DNA of 18,958 nucleotides from an uncultured Duganella sp. (GTDB lineage: Bacteria; Pseudomonadota; Gammaproteobacteria; Burkholderiales; Burkholderiaceae): contig CAMLRG010000096.1 in assembly GCA_946482335.1 (NCBI GenBank), forward strand, positions 1 to 18,958, written 5' to 3'. Below, one piece after another: positions 1 through 9,411 of the stretch (position 1 is the first letter of the stretch; each line of letters opens with the position of its first letter). The position numbers and the translations under genes were made by a program. The notes beneath the pieces are model-generated. The model saw only the letters and a program-made list of their open reading frames with translations, had not been told where the DNA came from and ran no database searches.

Positions 1-1294
<1,294 letters not shown>

Positions 1295-1305
1295 AGAGGA
1301 ATGCA

Positions 1306-2085
1306 ATGCCAAAATTCGCTGCCAACCTGACCATGCTGTTCAACGAGCAGCCTTTCCTGGAACGCTTCGGCGCCGCCGCGCGCAACGGCTTCCAAGGCGT
1401 GGAATTCCTGTTTCCCTACGAATTCGAACCGCAACAGCTGCACGAGAAACTGCAGCAGCATGGGCTGCAAATGGTGCTGCACAACCTCCCGGCCGGCAAT
1501 TGGGCCGGCGGCGAGCGCGGCATCGCCTGCCACCCGGGCCGCGTCGCCGAATTCGAGCAGGGCGTCGAGACGGCGCTGGCTTATGCCGACGTGCTGGGCA
1601 CCCAGCGCATCAACTGCCTGGCCGGCATCCAGCCCGAGGGCGTCTCGGCAGCCGACGCGCGGGCCACGCTGGTGGGCAACCTGAAGTTCGCCGCGGCGGC
1701 CCTGAAGCGCGCCGGCATCCCGCTGCTGGTGGAACCGATCAACACCTTCGACATCCCCGGCTTCTTCCTGTCCGGCACGCGCCAGGGGCTGGAACTGATC
1801 GAGGCGGTGGGGTCGGACAACCTGTTCCTGCAGTACGACATCTACCACATGCAGCGCATGGAGGGCGAACTGGCCAACACCATCAAGAACCACCTGTCCG
1901 TCATCGGCCATATCCAGTTGGCCGACAACCCGGGCCGTTTCGAGCCGGGCACGGGTGAAATCAATTACCGCTACCTGCTCAACTTCCTCGACGAGATCGG
2001 CTATGAGGGCTGGGTGGGCTGCGAGTACAAACCGAAATCCGGCACCGAAGCGGGCCTCGGCTGGCGCGCGGAACTGGCCGCTTAA
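1306..2085 (+). CDS. hyi: Hydroxypyruvate isomerase
   Basis: Cytosolic TIM-barrel (xylose-isomerase-like) enzyme that interconverts hydroxypyruvate and tartronate semialdehyde, the Gcl product. The 259-residue length matches the family (about 258). The expected metal and catalytic residues fall at the family positions: E143 in LLVEPINTFD, D178 in LQYDIYHMQ, Q204 in GHIQLAD and E240 in VGCEYKPK. The start at 1306 is chosen because AGAGGA at 1295-1300 lies 5 nt upstream and the protein then begins MPKFAANLTMLF as in relatives; an in-frame TTG at 1291 would overlap the gcl stop and lacks a Shine-Dalgarno. It lies 11 bp after gcl and 19 bp before glxR, so co-transcription is very likely. Nothing is broken or unusual. 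Confidence 0.96.
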   Translation: MPKFAANLTMLFNEQPFLERFGAAARNGFQGVEFLFPYEFEPQQLHEKLQQHGLQMVLHNLPAGNWAGGERGIACHPGRVAEFEQGVETALAYADVLGTQRINCLAGIQPEGVSAADARATLVGNLKFAAAALKRAGIPLLVEPINTFDIPGFFLSGTRQGLELIEAVGSDNLFLQYDIYHMQRMEGELANTIKNHLSVIGHIQLADNPGRFEPGTGEINYRYLLNFLDEIGYEGWVGCEYKPKSGTEAGLGWRAELAA

Positions 2086-2104
2086 TTCATCAAGGAGACC
2101 AATC

Positions 2105-2992
2105 ATGCAAAAACTCGGATTCATTGGCCTGGGCATCATGGGCGGCCCGATGGCAGGACACCTGCAGGCGGCGGGCCACAAGCTGTACCTGCACGACGTG
2201 AAGAACCCGCCGGCCAACCTGGTGGAAAACGGCGCCACCGTGTGTACCTCGGCCATGGAAGTGGCCAAACGCGCCGACATCATCTTCCTGATGGTGCCGG
2301 ACACGCCCCAAGTGGAAGAAGTGCTGTTCTCGGAGAACGGCATCGCCGCCGGCCTCACCGCCGGCAAGATCGTGGTGGACATGAGCTCCATCTCGCCGAT
2401 CGCCACCAAGGAATTCGCCAAGAAGATCAACAAGAAGAGCTGCGCCTACCTGGACGCCCCGGTGTCCGGCGGCGAAGTGGGCGCCAAGGCGGCCTCGCTG
2501 ACCATCATGGTCGGCGGCCCGCAGGAAGCCTTCGATACCGTCAAACCGTTGTTCGAACTGATGGGCAAGAACATCACCCTGGTGGGCGGCAATGGCGACG
2601 GCCAGACCACCAAGGTCGCCAACCAGATCATCGTGGCGCTGAACATCCAGGCCGTGGCCGAGGCGCTGCTGTTCGCCTCGAAAGCCGGCGCCGACCCGGC
2701 CAAGGTGCGCGAAGCCTTGATGGGCGGTTTCGCCTCTTCGCGCATCCTGGAGGTGCACGGCGAACGCATGGTCAAGCGCACGTTCAACCCCGGCTTCCGC
2801 ATCGCGCTGCACCAGAAAGACTTGAACCTGGCGCTGCAAGGGGCGAAGGCGCTGGGCGTGTCGCTGCCGAATACCTCGGCCACGCAGGAACTGATGAATG
2901 CCTGCGCCGCCAATGGCTTGTCCGGCCTTGACCACTCGGCCCTGTGCCAGGCCATCGAGCTGATGTCCAACCACCGCATCGCGCAGGCCTGA
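2105..2992 (+). CDS. glxR: Tartronate semialdehyde reductase (2-hydroxy-3-oxopropionate reductase)
   Basis: Reduces tartronate semialdehyde to D-glycerate with NAD(P)H. It is a 295-residue member of the beta-hydroxyacid dehydrogenase family. The N-terminal Rossmann motif GFIGLGIMGGPM begins at residue 5, the substrate-binding signature DAPVSGG is at 117-123, and the catalytic lysine with its paired asparagine appears as TTKVANQ (K170, N173). The C-terminal all-alpha domain ends with FRIALHQKDLNLAL and a helical tail. AAGGAG at 2092-2097 sits 7 nt before the ATG at 2105, so longer in-frame readings starting inside hyi are rejected. It lies between hyi and the glycerate kinase gene, exactly where the pathway predicts. 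GarR, a paralogue with the same chemistry, is the alternative name, but the gcl-hyi context favours GlxR. Confidence 0.94.
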   Translation: MQKLGFIGLGIMGGPMAGHLQAAGHKLYLHDVKNPPANLVENGATVCTSAMEVAKRADIIFLMVPDTPQVEEVLFSENGIAAGLTAGKIVVDMSSISPIATKEFAKKINKKSCAYLDAPVSGGEVGAKAASLTIMVGGPQEAFDTVKPLFELMGKNITLVGGNGDGQTTKVANQIIVALNIQAVAEALLFASKAGADPAKVREALMGGFASSRILEVHGERMVKRTFNPGFRIALHQKDLNLALQGAKALGVSLPNTSATQELMNACAANGLSGLDHSALCQAIELMSNHRIAQA

Positions 2993-2993
2993 C

Positions 2994-4265
2994 ATGACGT
3001 CCGCCCCAGCCCCACGCGAGCTCTTGCTCGGCCTGTACAACGCCGCCATTGGCGCCGTCCATCCGCGCAACCTGGTACGGGATGTCCTGCCGCCACCGCC
3101 CGCCAACGGCCGCACCCTGGTGATCGGCGCCGGCAAAGGCGCCGCCGCCATGGCCCAGGCAGTGGAGCGGCATTGGCAAGGCCCGTTGTCGGGGCTGGTG
3201 GTGACACGCTACGGCCATGGCGCCGACACCCGCCACATTGAAGTGGTGGAAGCTTCCCACCCGGTGCCGGACGACGCGGGCCGGAAAGCGGCCGCGCGCA
3301 TGCTGGAGATGGCGCAGGGCCTGACGGAAAACGACCTGGTCCTGTGCCTGATTTCCGGCGGCGGTTCAGCGCTGCTGGCGCTTCCTGCCGAGGGCATCAC
3401 CCTGGCCGAAAAGCAGGCGCTGAACAAGGCCCTGCTCAAATCCGGCGCCGCCATTGGCGAGATGAATTGCGTGCGCAAGCACCTGTCGGCGATCAAGGGC
3501 GGCCGTCTGGCGCTGGCCTGCGGCAAGGCGCGTGTGGTGACCCTGCTGATTTCCGACGTGCCGGGCGACGACCCGCGCGTGATCGCCAGCGGTCCCACCC
3601 TGCCCGATGCCACCACCAGCGCCGAAGCACTGGCCATCCTGCGCAAGTACGACATCGCCGTGCCGCCCAGCGTGCGCACACACCTGGAGTCAGCCGCCAG
3701 CGAAACGCCGAAGCCGGGCGATGCCCGCTTTGACGGCCACACCCACCACGTCATCGCCACCGCGCAGCACGCGCTGGACGCAGCGGCCGCGCGCGCACGC
3801 GAGGCCGGCATCACGCCCTACATCCTGTCGGACGGCATAGAAGGCGAAGCACGCGACATCGGCCTGATGCACGCCACCATGGCACGCCAGGTGGCCGCGC
3901 GCGGGCAGCCGTTCCAGCGCCCTTGCGTGATCCTGTCCGGCGGCGAAACCACGGTCACCGTGCGCGGCAACGGGCGCGGCGGCCGCAACGTGGAATTCCT
4001 GCTCAGCTTCGCCCTCGCGATGGGTGGCGCCCAGGGCGTGCACGCCATTGCTTGCGACACCGATGGCATTGACGGCTCGGAGGACAACGCAGGCGCGCTG
4101 TACGGCCCGGACTCGCTGGCCCGCGCCGAAGCGCGCGGCATCAGCGGCAAGCAGCTGCTGGCCAACAATGACGCCTACAGCTTTTTCGGCGCGCTGGACG
4201 ACCTGGTGGTGAGCGGCCCGACGCGCACCAACGTCAACGACTTCCGCGCCATCCTGATTTTGTAA
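2994..4265 (+). CDS. ttuD: Glycerate 2-kinase, MOFRL family (TtuD/GckA type, often labelled hydroxypyruvate reductase)
   Basis: Predicted to phosphorylate D-glycerate to 2-phosphoglycerate and so deliver purine-derived carbon to lower glycolysis. The 423-residue protein has the family's two-part build: an N-terminal DUF4147-type domain with VIGAGKGAAAM (lysine at 48) and the glycine-rich CLISGGGSALLALP (about 118-131), then a C-terminal MOFRL domain with ILSGGETTVTVRGNGRGGRN-type sequence running into VEFLLSFALAM, followed by ACDTDGIDGSEDNAGAL. The ATG at 2994 follows the glxR stop by one base and has no strong Shine-Dalgarno, so translation is probably coupled to glxR. Databases often carry the old name 'hydroxypyruvate reductase' for this family. 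Biochemical work on related proteins supports the kinase; assigning 2-kinase rather than 3-kinase here is family inference. Confidence 0.9.
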   Translation: MTSAPAPRELLLGLYNAAIGAVHPRNLVRDVLPPPPANGRTLVIGAGKGAAAMAQAVERHWQGPLSGLVVTRYGHGADTRHIEVVEASHPVPDDAGRKAAARMLEMAQGLTENDLVLCLISGGGSALLALPAEGITLAEKQALNKALLKSGAAIGEMNCVRKHLSAIKGGRLALACGKARVVTLLISDVPGDDPRVIASGPTLPDATTSAEALAILRKYDIAVPPSVRTHLESAASETPKPGDARFDGHTHHVIATAQHALDAAAARAREAGITPYILSDGIEGEARDIGLMHATMARQVAARGQPFQRPCVILSGGETTVTVRGNGRGGRNVEFLLSFALAMGGAQGVHAIACDTDGIDGSEDNAGALYGPDSLARAEARGISGKQLLANNDAYSFFGALDDLVVSGPTRTNVNDFRAILIL

Positions 4266-4284
4266 AACAAGAGAGACTGCATTC

Positions 4285-5706
4285 ATGCGCCGAGAACGCA
4301 AAGCAAAAATCGTTGCCACCCTGGGCCCCGCCAGTTCCGACTACGCCACCATCAGGGCCCTGTTCGAAACCGGCGCGGACGTGTTCCGCTTCAACTTCAG
4401 CCACGGCAGCCATGCCGACCACGAAGCCCGCTACGGCATCGTGCGCTCGATCGAGCGCGAGCTGGGCCGCCCCATTGCCATCCTGGCCGACCTGCAGGGG
4501 CCCAAGCTGCGCATCGGCCAATTCGATGGCGGCAAGGTTACCCTGCGCGAAGGCGCAGAGTTCCAACTGGACCTGGCGCCGGCGCCCGGCAGCGCCGCGC
4601 GCGTCAGCCTGCCGCACCCCGAACTTTTCGCAGCCGTCAGCGCCGGCCAGTCGCTGCTGCTGGACGATGGGCGCATCCGCCTTGAGGTGCTGGCCGGCGA
4701 CGCCGGCACGATCCGCACGCGCGTGGTGAATGGCGGCGTGCTTTCCGACCGCAAAGGCGTGAACGTGCCCGACGCCGTGCTGCCGATCCCCGCGCTGACC
4801 GCCAAAGACCGGGCCGACCTGGACTTCGCCCTCAGCCTGGGCGTGGACTGGATTGCCCTCTCCTTCGTGCAGCTGCCGGAAGACGTGGAGCAAGCGAAGG
4901 AACTGGTGGCCGGCCGCGCCGGCGTCCTGTCCAAACTGGAAAAGCCAGCCGCACTCGACCGCCTGGAAGAAATCGTGCGCGTGTCGGACGCCATCATGGT
5001 GGCCCGCGGCGACCTTGGCGTAGAGCTGCCGCCCGAGCGCGTGCCAGGTGTGCAAAAGCGCATCGTTCGCCTGTGCCGCAAGCACGGCAAGCCGGTCGTC
5101 GTTGCCACCCAGATGCTGGAATCCATGGTGAATGCCCCGGTGCCGACCCGCGCCGAGGCGTCCGACGTTGCCAATGCCGTGTATGAGGGCGCGGACGCAG
5201 TCATGCTGTCCGCCGAATCGGCCAGCGGAGCTTACCCGGTGAAGGCCGTCTCCATCATGAACCGCATCATTTCCGAAGTCGAGCGCGACCCGCTCTACCC
5301 GGCCATGATCGAGGCGCAGCATCAGGCGCCGCTGCCGAACAAAGGCGATGCGATCAGCGCCGCCATGCGCGACGCGGCACGCATCATGGGGGCCAAGGCG
5401 ATGGTGGCCTACACCACTTCCGGCCACAGCAGCCTGCGCACCGCACGCGAGCGGCCGATGGCGCCGATCGTCAGCATCACACCGCGGCCGGAAACCGCGC
5501 GCCGCCTGGCGCTGGCGTGGGGCGTGCACAGCACCGTGAGCAAGGACGTGAACAGTGTCGATGAAATGGTCGCCGCAGCTTGCCGGACGGCGCTGCGTGA
5601 AGGGTTCGTGAAGCCCGGCGACCAGATCGCCATCGCCGCCGGCACGCCGTTCGGGATGCCGGGCAGCACCAACCTGCTGCGTTTGGCCGAGATATGGCCG
5701 CAATAG
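4285..5706 (+). CDS. pykF: Pyruvate kinase
   Basis: Transfers phosphate from PEP to ADP, giving pyruvate and ATP. At 473 residues it is full length (470-480 is usual). Seen in order: KIVATLGPAS at 8-17; FRFNFSHG with R35, N37 and S39; LADLQGPKLRIG leading into the B domain; SKLEKPAAL with the catalytic lysine K217 and E219; MVARGDLGVELP with metal ligand D243; VATQMLESM; and EASDVANAVYEGADAVMLSAE. The C-terminal domain ends in PFGMPGSTNLLRL. It follows ttuD by 19 bp with a purine-rich AAGAGAGA upstream and is closed by an intrinsic terminator at 5734-5762, so it is the last gene of the operon. Linkage to glyoxylate salvage suggests an isozyme tuned to carbon arriving as 2-phosphoglycerate. 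The pykA/pykF distinction cannot be settled from sequence alone. Confidence 0.95.
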   Translation: MRRERKAKIVATLGPASSDYATIRALFETGADVFRFNFSHGSHADHEARYGIVRSIERELGRPIAILADLQGPKLRIGQFDGGKVTLREGAEFQLDLAPAPGSAARVSLPHPELFAAVSAGQSLLLDDGRIRLEVLAGDAGTIRTRVVNGGVLSDRKGVNVPDAVLPIPALTAKDRADLDFALSLGVDWIALSFVQLPEDVEQAKELVAGRAGVLSKLEKPAALDRLEEIVRVSDAIMVARGDLGVELPPERVPGVQKRIVRLCRKHGKPVVVATQMLESMVNAPVPTRAEASDVANAVYEGADAVMLSAESASGAYPVKAVSIMNRIISEVERDPLYPAMIEAQHQAPLPNKGDAISAAMRDAARIMGAKAMVAYTTSGHSSLRTARERPMAPIVSITPRPETARRLALAWGVHSTVSKDVNSVDEMVAAACRTALREGFVKPGDQIAIAAGTPFGMPGSTNLLRLAEIWPQ

Positions 5707-5733
5707 TTGGACAAGTACAGACTTTCTCTTTTA

Positions 5734-5762
5734 ACGCCGGTCCTCCAACCGGCGTCTTTTTT
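5734..5762 (+). terminator. Intrinsic terminator of the gcl-hyi-glxR-ttuD-pykF operon
   Basis: ACGCCGGT (5734-5741) and ACCGGCGT (5748-5755) form a perfect 8-bp GC-rich stem with a 6-nt CCTCCA loop, followed at once by C and six T. It starts 27 bp after the pykF stop. This is a textbook Rho-independent terminator and separates the glyoxylate operon from the low-GC gene downstream. Confidence 0.93.
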
Positions 5763-5800
5763 CCCACCTCGGCACGTGTCCCCCTAGCATCATGCATTCA

Positions 5801-5841
5801 TCACATAAGCGACGCACTCCATCAGTTTGCTGCATATGTGA
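5801..5841. repeat. Short inverted repeat upstream of the orphan membrane protein gene
   Basis: TCACATA at 5801-5807 and TATGTGA at 5835-5841 are perfect 7-bp inverted arms 27 bp apart, in the A+T-richer leader between the pykF terminator and the gene starting at 5895. The arms contain TCACA and TGTGA, but in the reverse order to a CRP site. They might be a dyad for another regulator. A CATAAT hexamer at 5853-5858 could be a -10, but no convincing -35 is present at normal spacing. Low confidence. Confidence 0.25.
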
Positions 5842-5894
5842 CAACTTGAGCGCATAATATGAGGTTATCAAATGTAGTAACAGAGAGGAGTGCC

Positions 5895-6767
5895 ATGAGC
5901 GAACAGTCCACGCAATCCGATATCCTCATACTGCAGGTCATTGAACAGGTTGAAAAACGCATTCTTGATCGCGAAACAAAGCGATTCCGGCTGCTTTATG
6001 GCATGGTTGCACTGGTGTCCTTTATTGGCATCGGGGTGATTTCGCAATTGATCGAGCTGTATTCGACACGCGCTGTTGAGCAACGGCTTGAGGCGAGCAA
6101 AGTCGAACTGGAGTCCACAAAAACTTATACGCAGCTTTTGGCTCTGGCTACCAAACTGGACATTAGCAATTCCTTCACGAATACTGATCGCGATTCCGTC
6201 ATGCGCTTACTAGATGCTGCTTCGCAGAACAAGAAGCTAAGATCGGAGCCGGTGTTCGAGTCGCTGCTTGAGAAGATTATCGACAGCTTTGACGCGTCCG
6301 ACAATGACGCATTTGTTTCAAGGATATACGACACATTTCAACATGAATGCTTGGGGAATGATGGCATTGTCCAGACCCTGGTACAACACTACGCCTCGCG
6401 GGTTTTGCAGGCGACTATACTTAAGTCCGATTCTTTCGACCGCGATTTGAGGCGCTTTCACGCTGTGGCGGACTCGGCAGATACGTTCGGAAATAAGGGG
6501 CTTGTCGCTGGATTGCGCAGTTTGGTGGCTTACCGGCTGGCCGACCAAAAGAAAACAGTCGAACTCGACGCTGCAATGGTTTCCTATGATGCATTGACCG
6601 AGAAGCAGCGAAAAATGTTCAAGGCAGTTATTCAGCGCTATTCGGATGTATCCAGGATGTCGGATATTCCGACACCCGACCTCATCCGCATCAGCAAAGT
6701 AGGTAGCGCATTCAAGGCAGCGTATGCAACAGACCTCGTCCGGTTAGAAACTGCGGGAGCGCCCTGA
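5895..6767 (+). CDS. Hypothetical single-pass membrane protein, low-GC orphan
   Basis: A 290-residue protein I do not recognise. A short polar N-terminus (1-27) precedes one hydrophobic segment at about 31-54 (RLLYGMVALVSFIGIGVISQ), followed by a charged stretch with coiled-coil character (about 58-80, RAVEQRLEASKVELES). The rest is soluble and mostly helical in composition, with no catalytic motif, cysteine cluster or nucleotide-binding loop that I can name. The start at 5895 is chosen because AGAGGAG at 5884-5890 lies 4 nt upstream; an in-frame ATG at 5859 has no Shine-Dalgarno. GC is about 50% by hand count over 5941-6720, against about 65% in a sampled row of pykF, and codons are less G/C-ending than in neighbouring genes, which suggests recent acquisition. 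It has its own leader after a terminator and converges on guaD with a 14-bp gap. Function unknown. Confidence 0.8.
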   Translation: MSEQSTQSDILILQVIEQVEKRILDRETKRFRLLYGMVALVSFIGIGVISQLIELYSTRAVEQRLEASKVELESTKTYTQLLALATKLDISNSFTNTDRDSVMRLLDAASQNKKLRSEPVFESLLEKIIDSFDASDNDAFVSRIYDTFQHECLGNDGIVQTLVQHYASRVLQATILKSDSFDRDLRRFHAVADSADTFGNKGLVAGLRSLVAYRLADQKKTVELDAAMVSYDALTEKQRKMFKAVIQRYSDVSRMSDIPTPDLIRISKVGSAFKAAYATDLVRLETAGAP

Positions 6768-6781
6768 ATACGCTACCGCAG

Positions 6782-8083
6782 CTATTCCCCGCGCTGGTGC
6801 ACTTGCGAGCCGGCCGCATAGGTGGCTGCGATCGCACGGTCGTCGCCCAGCAGCGCCAGCGCAAACAGCAATTCTTCAAGACTATCGCAGCGCGTCGTGC
6901 GCCGTTCCAGCAGCGGCGTGGCCTTGGGATCGACAACGATAAAGTCCGCCTCCGCCCCAGGCATAAAGTTGCCCACGACGCCCTCCAGCCGCATGCTGCG
7001 TGCCCCACCCAGCGTAGCCAGGTAGAACATCCGCAATGCCGGCAGGTAGGTCCCGCCCATGCGCGCCACCTTGTACGTTTCGTTCATGGTCTGCAGCATG
7101 GAGAACGAAGTGCCCCCGCCAACATCGGTGGCCAGTGACAGCGCCACCCGCTGCCGGTCGGCACCGGCGAAGTCGAACAGGCCGCTGCCAAGGAACAGGT
7201 TGGACGTCGCGCACATCGATACGGCGGCGCCGGTCGCGGCCATCCGCGCCCGATCCTCGTTATCCAGCCAGATGCAATGCGCATACATCGAGCGCGGACG
7301 CAGCAGGCCAAAGCGGTCATACACGTCCAGGTAGCTGCGCGCCTCCGGGAACAGCGACTTCACCCACGCCACCTCGTCGGTGTTCTCCGCAACGTGCGTC
7401 TGCACATAGGTATCCGGATAAGCGCGCGCCAGTTCCCCGCACATGGCCAGCTGTGCCTCGGTCGAAGTGGGCGCGAAACGCGGCGTCAGGGCGTACATAT
7501 TGCGCCCCTTGTTATGCCAGCGGTGGATCAGTTCCTCGCTCTCGCGCGCGCCCGTTTCGGCCGTGTCCTGCAGGAAGTCCGGGCAATGGCGGTTCATCAT
7601 CACCTTCCCCGCCGCCATGCGCAGGTTGCGTGCCTCGGCCACGCCGAAGAAGGCATCGACCGACTCCTGGTGCACGGTGCAGTACACCATCGCCGTGGTG
7701 GTCCCGCATCGCAGCAGCTCGTCGACAAAGAACGTCGCCACCTCCCGCGCATGGCCAGGATCCTTGAATTGGCGCTCTGTCGGGAATGTATAGGTATCCA
7801 GCCACGGCAGCAGCCCCGGCGCCGGCGAGGCGATCATGTCCGTCTGCGGGTAGTGGATATGGGTGTCGATAAAGCCCGGCATGATGATCTTGCCGCGGTA
7901 GTCGCGCACCTGGGTGCCGGGCGGTAGCGAATCCTTCAGCCGTTCATAGTCGCCTGCAGCCTGCACGCGGCCATCGCTGACCACCAGCAAGCCATCCTCG
8001 TGCCACGCATGGGCCGTTTCGCTGGCTGCCGGGTCGGCCGTGAAATGCAGGATGCTGGCACGGAATGCTTTCAATATACTCAT
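6782..8083 (-). CDS. guaD: Guanine deaminase
   Basis: Zinc amidohydrolase that converts guanine to xanthine and ammonia in the cytosol. The 433-residue protein carries the family set: MPGFIDTHIHYPQ with zinc ligands H75 and H77, VQTHVAENTDEV with H230 and the proton-shuttle E233, YAHCIWLDNED with H269, and LATDVGGGTSFSM with D320. The ALTPRFAPT and CATSNLFLGSGLF segments are typical of GuaD and separate it from the 8-oxoguanine deaminase relative further along. The start is placed at 8083 (MSILKAFRAS), preceded by AGGAAGG; upstream in-frame ATGs lie inside uraH. It follows uraH by 10 bp on the same strand, so the pair is an operon. Product xanthine needs xanthine dehydrogenase, which is not in the window. 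Confidence 0.95.
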   Translation of the reverse strand: MSILKAFRASILHFTADPAASETAHAWHEDGLLVVSDGRVQAAGDYERLKDSLPPGTQVRDYRGKIIMPGFIDTHIHYPQTDMIASPAPGLLPWLDTYTFPTERQFKDPGHAREVATFFVDELLRCGTTTAMVYCTVHQESVDAFFGVAEARNLRMAAGKVMMNRHCPDFLQDTAETGARESEELIHRWHNKGRNMYALTPRFAPTSTEAQLAMCGELARAYPDTYVQTHVAENTDEVAWVKSLFPEARSYLDVYDRFGLLRPRSMYAHCIWLDNEDRARMAATGAAVSMCATSNLFLGSGLFDFAGADRQRVALSLATDVGGGTSFSMLQTMNETYKVARMGGTYLPALRMFYLATLGGARSMRLEGVVGNFMPGAEADFIVVDPKATPLLERRTTRCDSLEELLFALALLGDDRAIAATYAAGSQVHQRGE

Positions 8084-8093
8084 GAACGCCTTC

Positions 8094-8447
8094 CTAGCTG
8101 CCGCGGTAAGTCGAATAGGCCCACGGTGAAACCACCAGGGGTACGTGGTAGTTGGCCTCGGGATCGGCGATCCCGAAAGCAATCACCACTTCATCCACGA
8201 AACGCGGCTCCGGCAGCACCACGCCGCGCGCGGCGAAATAGTCGCCCGCAGCAAACACCAGCTCATATTTGCCTGCCACCACTTCGCCGCCGGACAGCAA
8301 AGGCGTCTCGCAGCGACCGTCCTGGTTGGTGCTGTCGGACTTCAACAACACTTTTGCGCTGCCTTCAACGCGGAATAGCCGGACTTTGACGCCCGCTCCA
8401 GGTTTGCCCTGCGTGATATCCAGGACGTGTGTACTCAGTTTGCCCAT
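8094..8447 (-). CDS. uraH: 5-hydroxyisourate hydrolase (transthyretin-related protein)
   Basis: Hydrolyses 5-hydroxyisourate, the product of urate oxidation, to OHCU. The 117-residue protein is standard size and carries the family hallmarks: H7 in LSTHVLD, R45 in DGRCETPL, H101 in YHVPLVVSPWAYS and the diagnostic C-terminal tetrapeptide YRGS (114-117). No signal peptide is visible, so it is probably cytoplasmic. It has one of the strongest ribosome-binding sites in the window: AAAGGAGGAG (complement of 8453-8462), 5 nt from the ATG. It leads the uraH-guaD operon and is divergent from the Tsx-like channel gene across a 129-bp promoter region. Its substrate is made by PuuD, encoded about 8 kb away in the same cluster. 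The following enzyme, UraD (OHCU decarboxylase), is not in the window. Confidence 0.97.
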   Translation of the reverse strand: MGKLSTHVLDITQGKPGAGVKVRLFRVEGSAKVLLKSDSTNQDGRCETPLLSGGEVVAGKYELVFAAGDYFAARGVVLPEPRFVDEVVIAFGIADPEANYHVPLVVSPWAYSTYRGS

Positions 8448-8495
8448 ATGGTCTCCTCCTTTGAATGGAGAAAATCATATACAGCGCGGCATCGC

Positions 8496-8519
8496 GATAT
8501 ATACACGCCCGTGAATATC
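8496..8519. promoter_or_regulatory. Candidate operator in the uraH / Tsx-like divergent promoter region
   Basis: Within the 129-bp divergent spacer, CACG-CC-CGTG (8504-8513) is a perfect short dyad. It is flanked by GATAT (8496-8500) and ATATC (8515-8519), which pair with a one-base offset, so the 24-bp whole is an imperfect palindrome. A CATAAT hexamer at 8538-8543 could be the -10 of the channel gene, which would place the dyad near its -35 region. It is a plausible binding site for a regulator controlling both directions; which regulator cannot be told from sequence. Confidence 0.35.
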
Positions 8520-8576
8520 AACCATGAGATGCGCGGACATAATCGGGTTTCCATATCAAAAAATACAGGAGACACC

Positions 8577-9398
8577 ATGCAGCAAGCATTACGCGTAGCG
8601 GCAGCCGGCACCATCGCTGTCCTGGCCCTGGCGACGGGCGCGCAGCAAGCCAGCGCCGCCGACTGGAGCGACACCGCCATCGGCTACCGCTATGGCACGA
8701 AGTTCGCAGAGCCATACAACCCGAAAGACATCAACAAGCAAATCCTGAGCTGGACCTACGCCGACGGCTACAAGTACGGCGGCAACTACATGAACCTGGA
8801 CTTCCTGCGTTCGGATGGCGCCGACAACAACGCGCATGAAGCGTACCTGCTGTATCGCCACACGCTTGACCTGGGCAAGGTTGGCGGCAAGAGCTTGAAG
8901 TTCGGCCCCGTGCGCAGCGTCGGCCTCACGGCGGGCTTCGACTGGAACACCAAGAACGACAACACCTACAATTCGCGCAAACGCATGGCCGTCGCCGGTC
9001 CTACCCTGATGCTGGACGTGCCGGGATTCCTGAACGTGAGCCTGCTGGCCCTTTGGGAAAGCAACCAGCCGCTGGGCATCGCCAAGCGCTATTCCTACGA
9101 CACGCACGCGATGCTGAACGCAGCCTGGGGCATTCCCCTGGGTGCAGGCTTCAGCTTCGAAGGCTACGCCAACTGGATCGGCCACAAGGGCAAGGACGAA
9201 TTCGGCGGCCAGACTTCACCGGAAGTCAATATCGATGCCCAGGTGATGTTCGACTTGAGCGCGCATCTGGGCGCCAAGCCGAATACGTTCAAGGTCGGTT
9301 TGGAATACCAATACTGGCGCAACAAGTTCGGCAATCCGCATAATATCCCGGGCAGCACGGCAAAGACCCCGATGATCCGCGCCGAATACCACTTCTAG
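8577..9398 (+). CDS. Tsx-like outer-membrane nucleoside/purine channel
   Basis: A 273-residue predicted outer-membrane beta-barrel of the nucleoside-specific channel (Tsx) superfamily. It has a signal peptide with hydrophobic core AAAGTIAVLALATGA and probable cleavage after QASA (about residue 27). The mature part alternates aromatic and polar residues in amphipathic strands (for example GYRYGTKF, NYMNLDFLR, FKVGLEYQYWRNKF) and ends with the C-terminal phenylalanine of YHF, as expected for Bam-assembled barrels. AGGAGA at 8567-8572 is spaced 4 nt from the ATG at 8577; earlier in-frame ATGs lie in the promoter region and lack a ribosome-binding site. It is divergent from uraH and 77 bp upstream of the NCS2 permease, so the two are likely the outer- and inner-membrane steps of purine uptake. 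Tsx superfamily membership is fairly sure; substrate is inferred from context. Confidence 0.85.
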   Translation: MQQALRVAAAGTIAVLALATGAQQASAADWSDTAIGYRYGTKFAEPYNPKDINKQILSWTYADGYKYGGNYMNLDFLRSDGADNNAHEAYLLYRHTLDLGKVGGKSLKFGPVRSVGLTAGFDWNTKNDNTYNSRKRMAVAGPTLMLDVPGFLNVSLLALWESNQPLGIAKRYSYDTHAMLNAAWGIPLGAGFSFEGYANWIGHKGKDEFGGQTSPEVNIDAQVMFDLSAHLGAKPNTFKVGLEYQYWRNKFGNPHNIPGSTAKTPMIRAEYHF

Positions 9399-9411
9399 AA
9401 AAAGCAGCAGC

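Noticed and set aside
4234..5703. Long open frame on the minus strand covering all of pykF (489 codons)
   Set aside because: Shadow of a high-GC gene: histidine/alanine/glycine/arginine-rich translation with no domain, while the plus-strand frame is an intact pyruvate kinase.
5801..5841. CRP site upstream of the orphan gene
   Set aside because: The half-sites are in the wrong order (TCACA then TGTGA) and 27 bp apart, unlike TGTGA-N6-TCACA.
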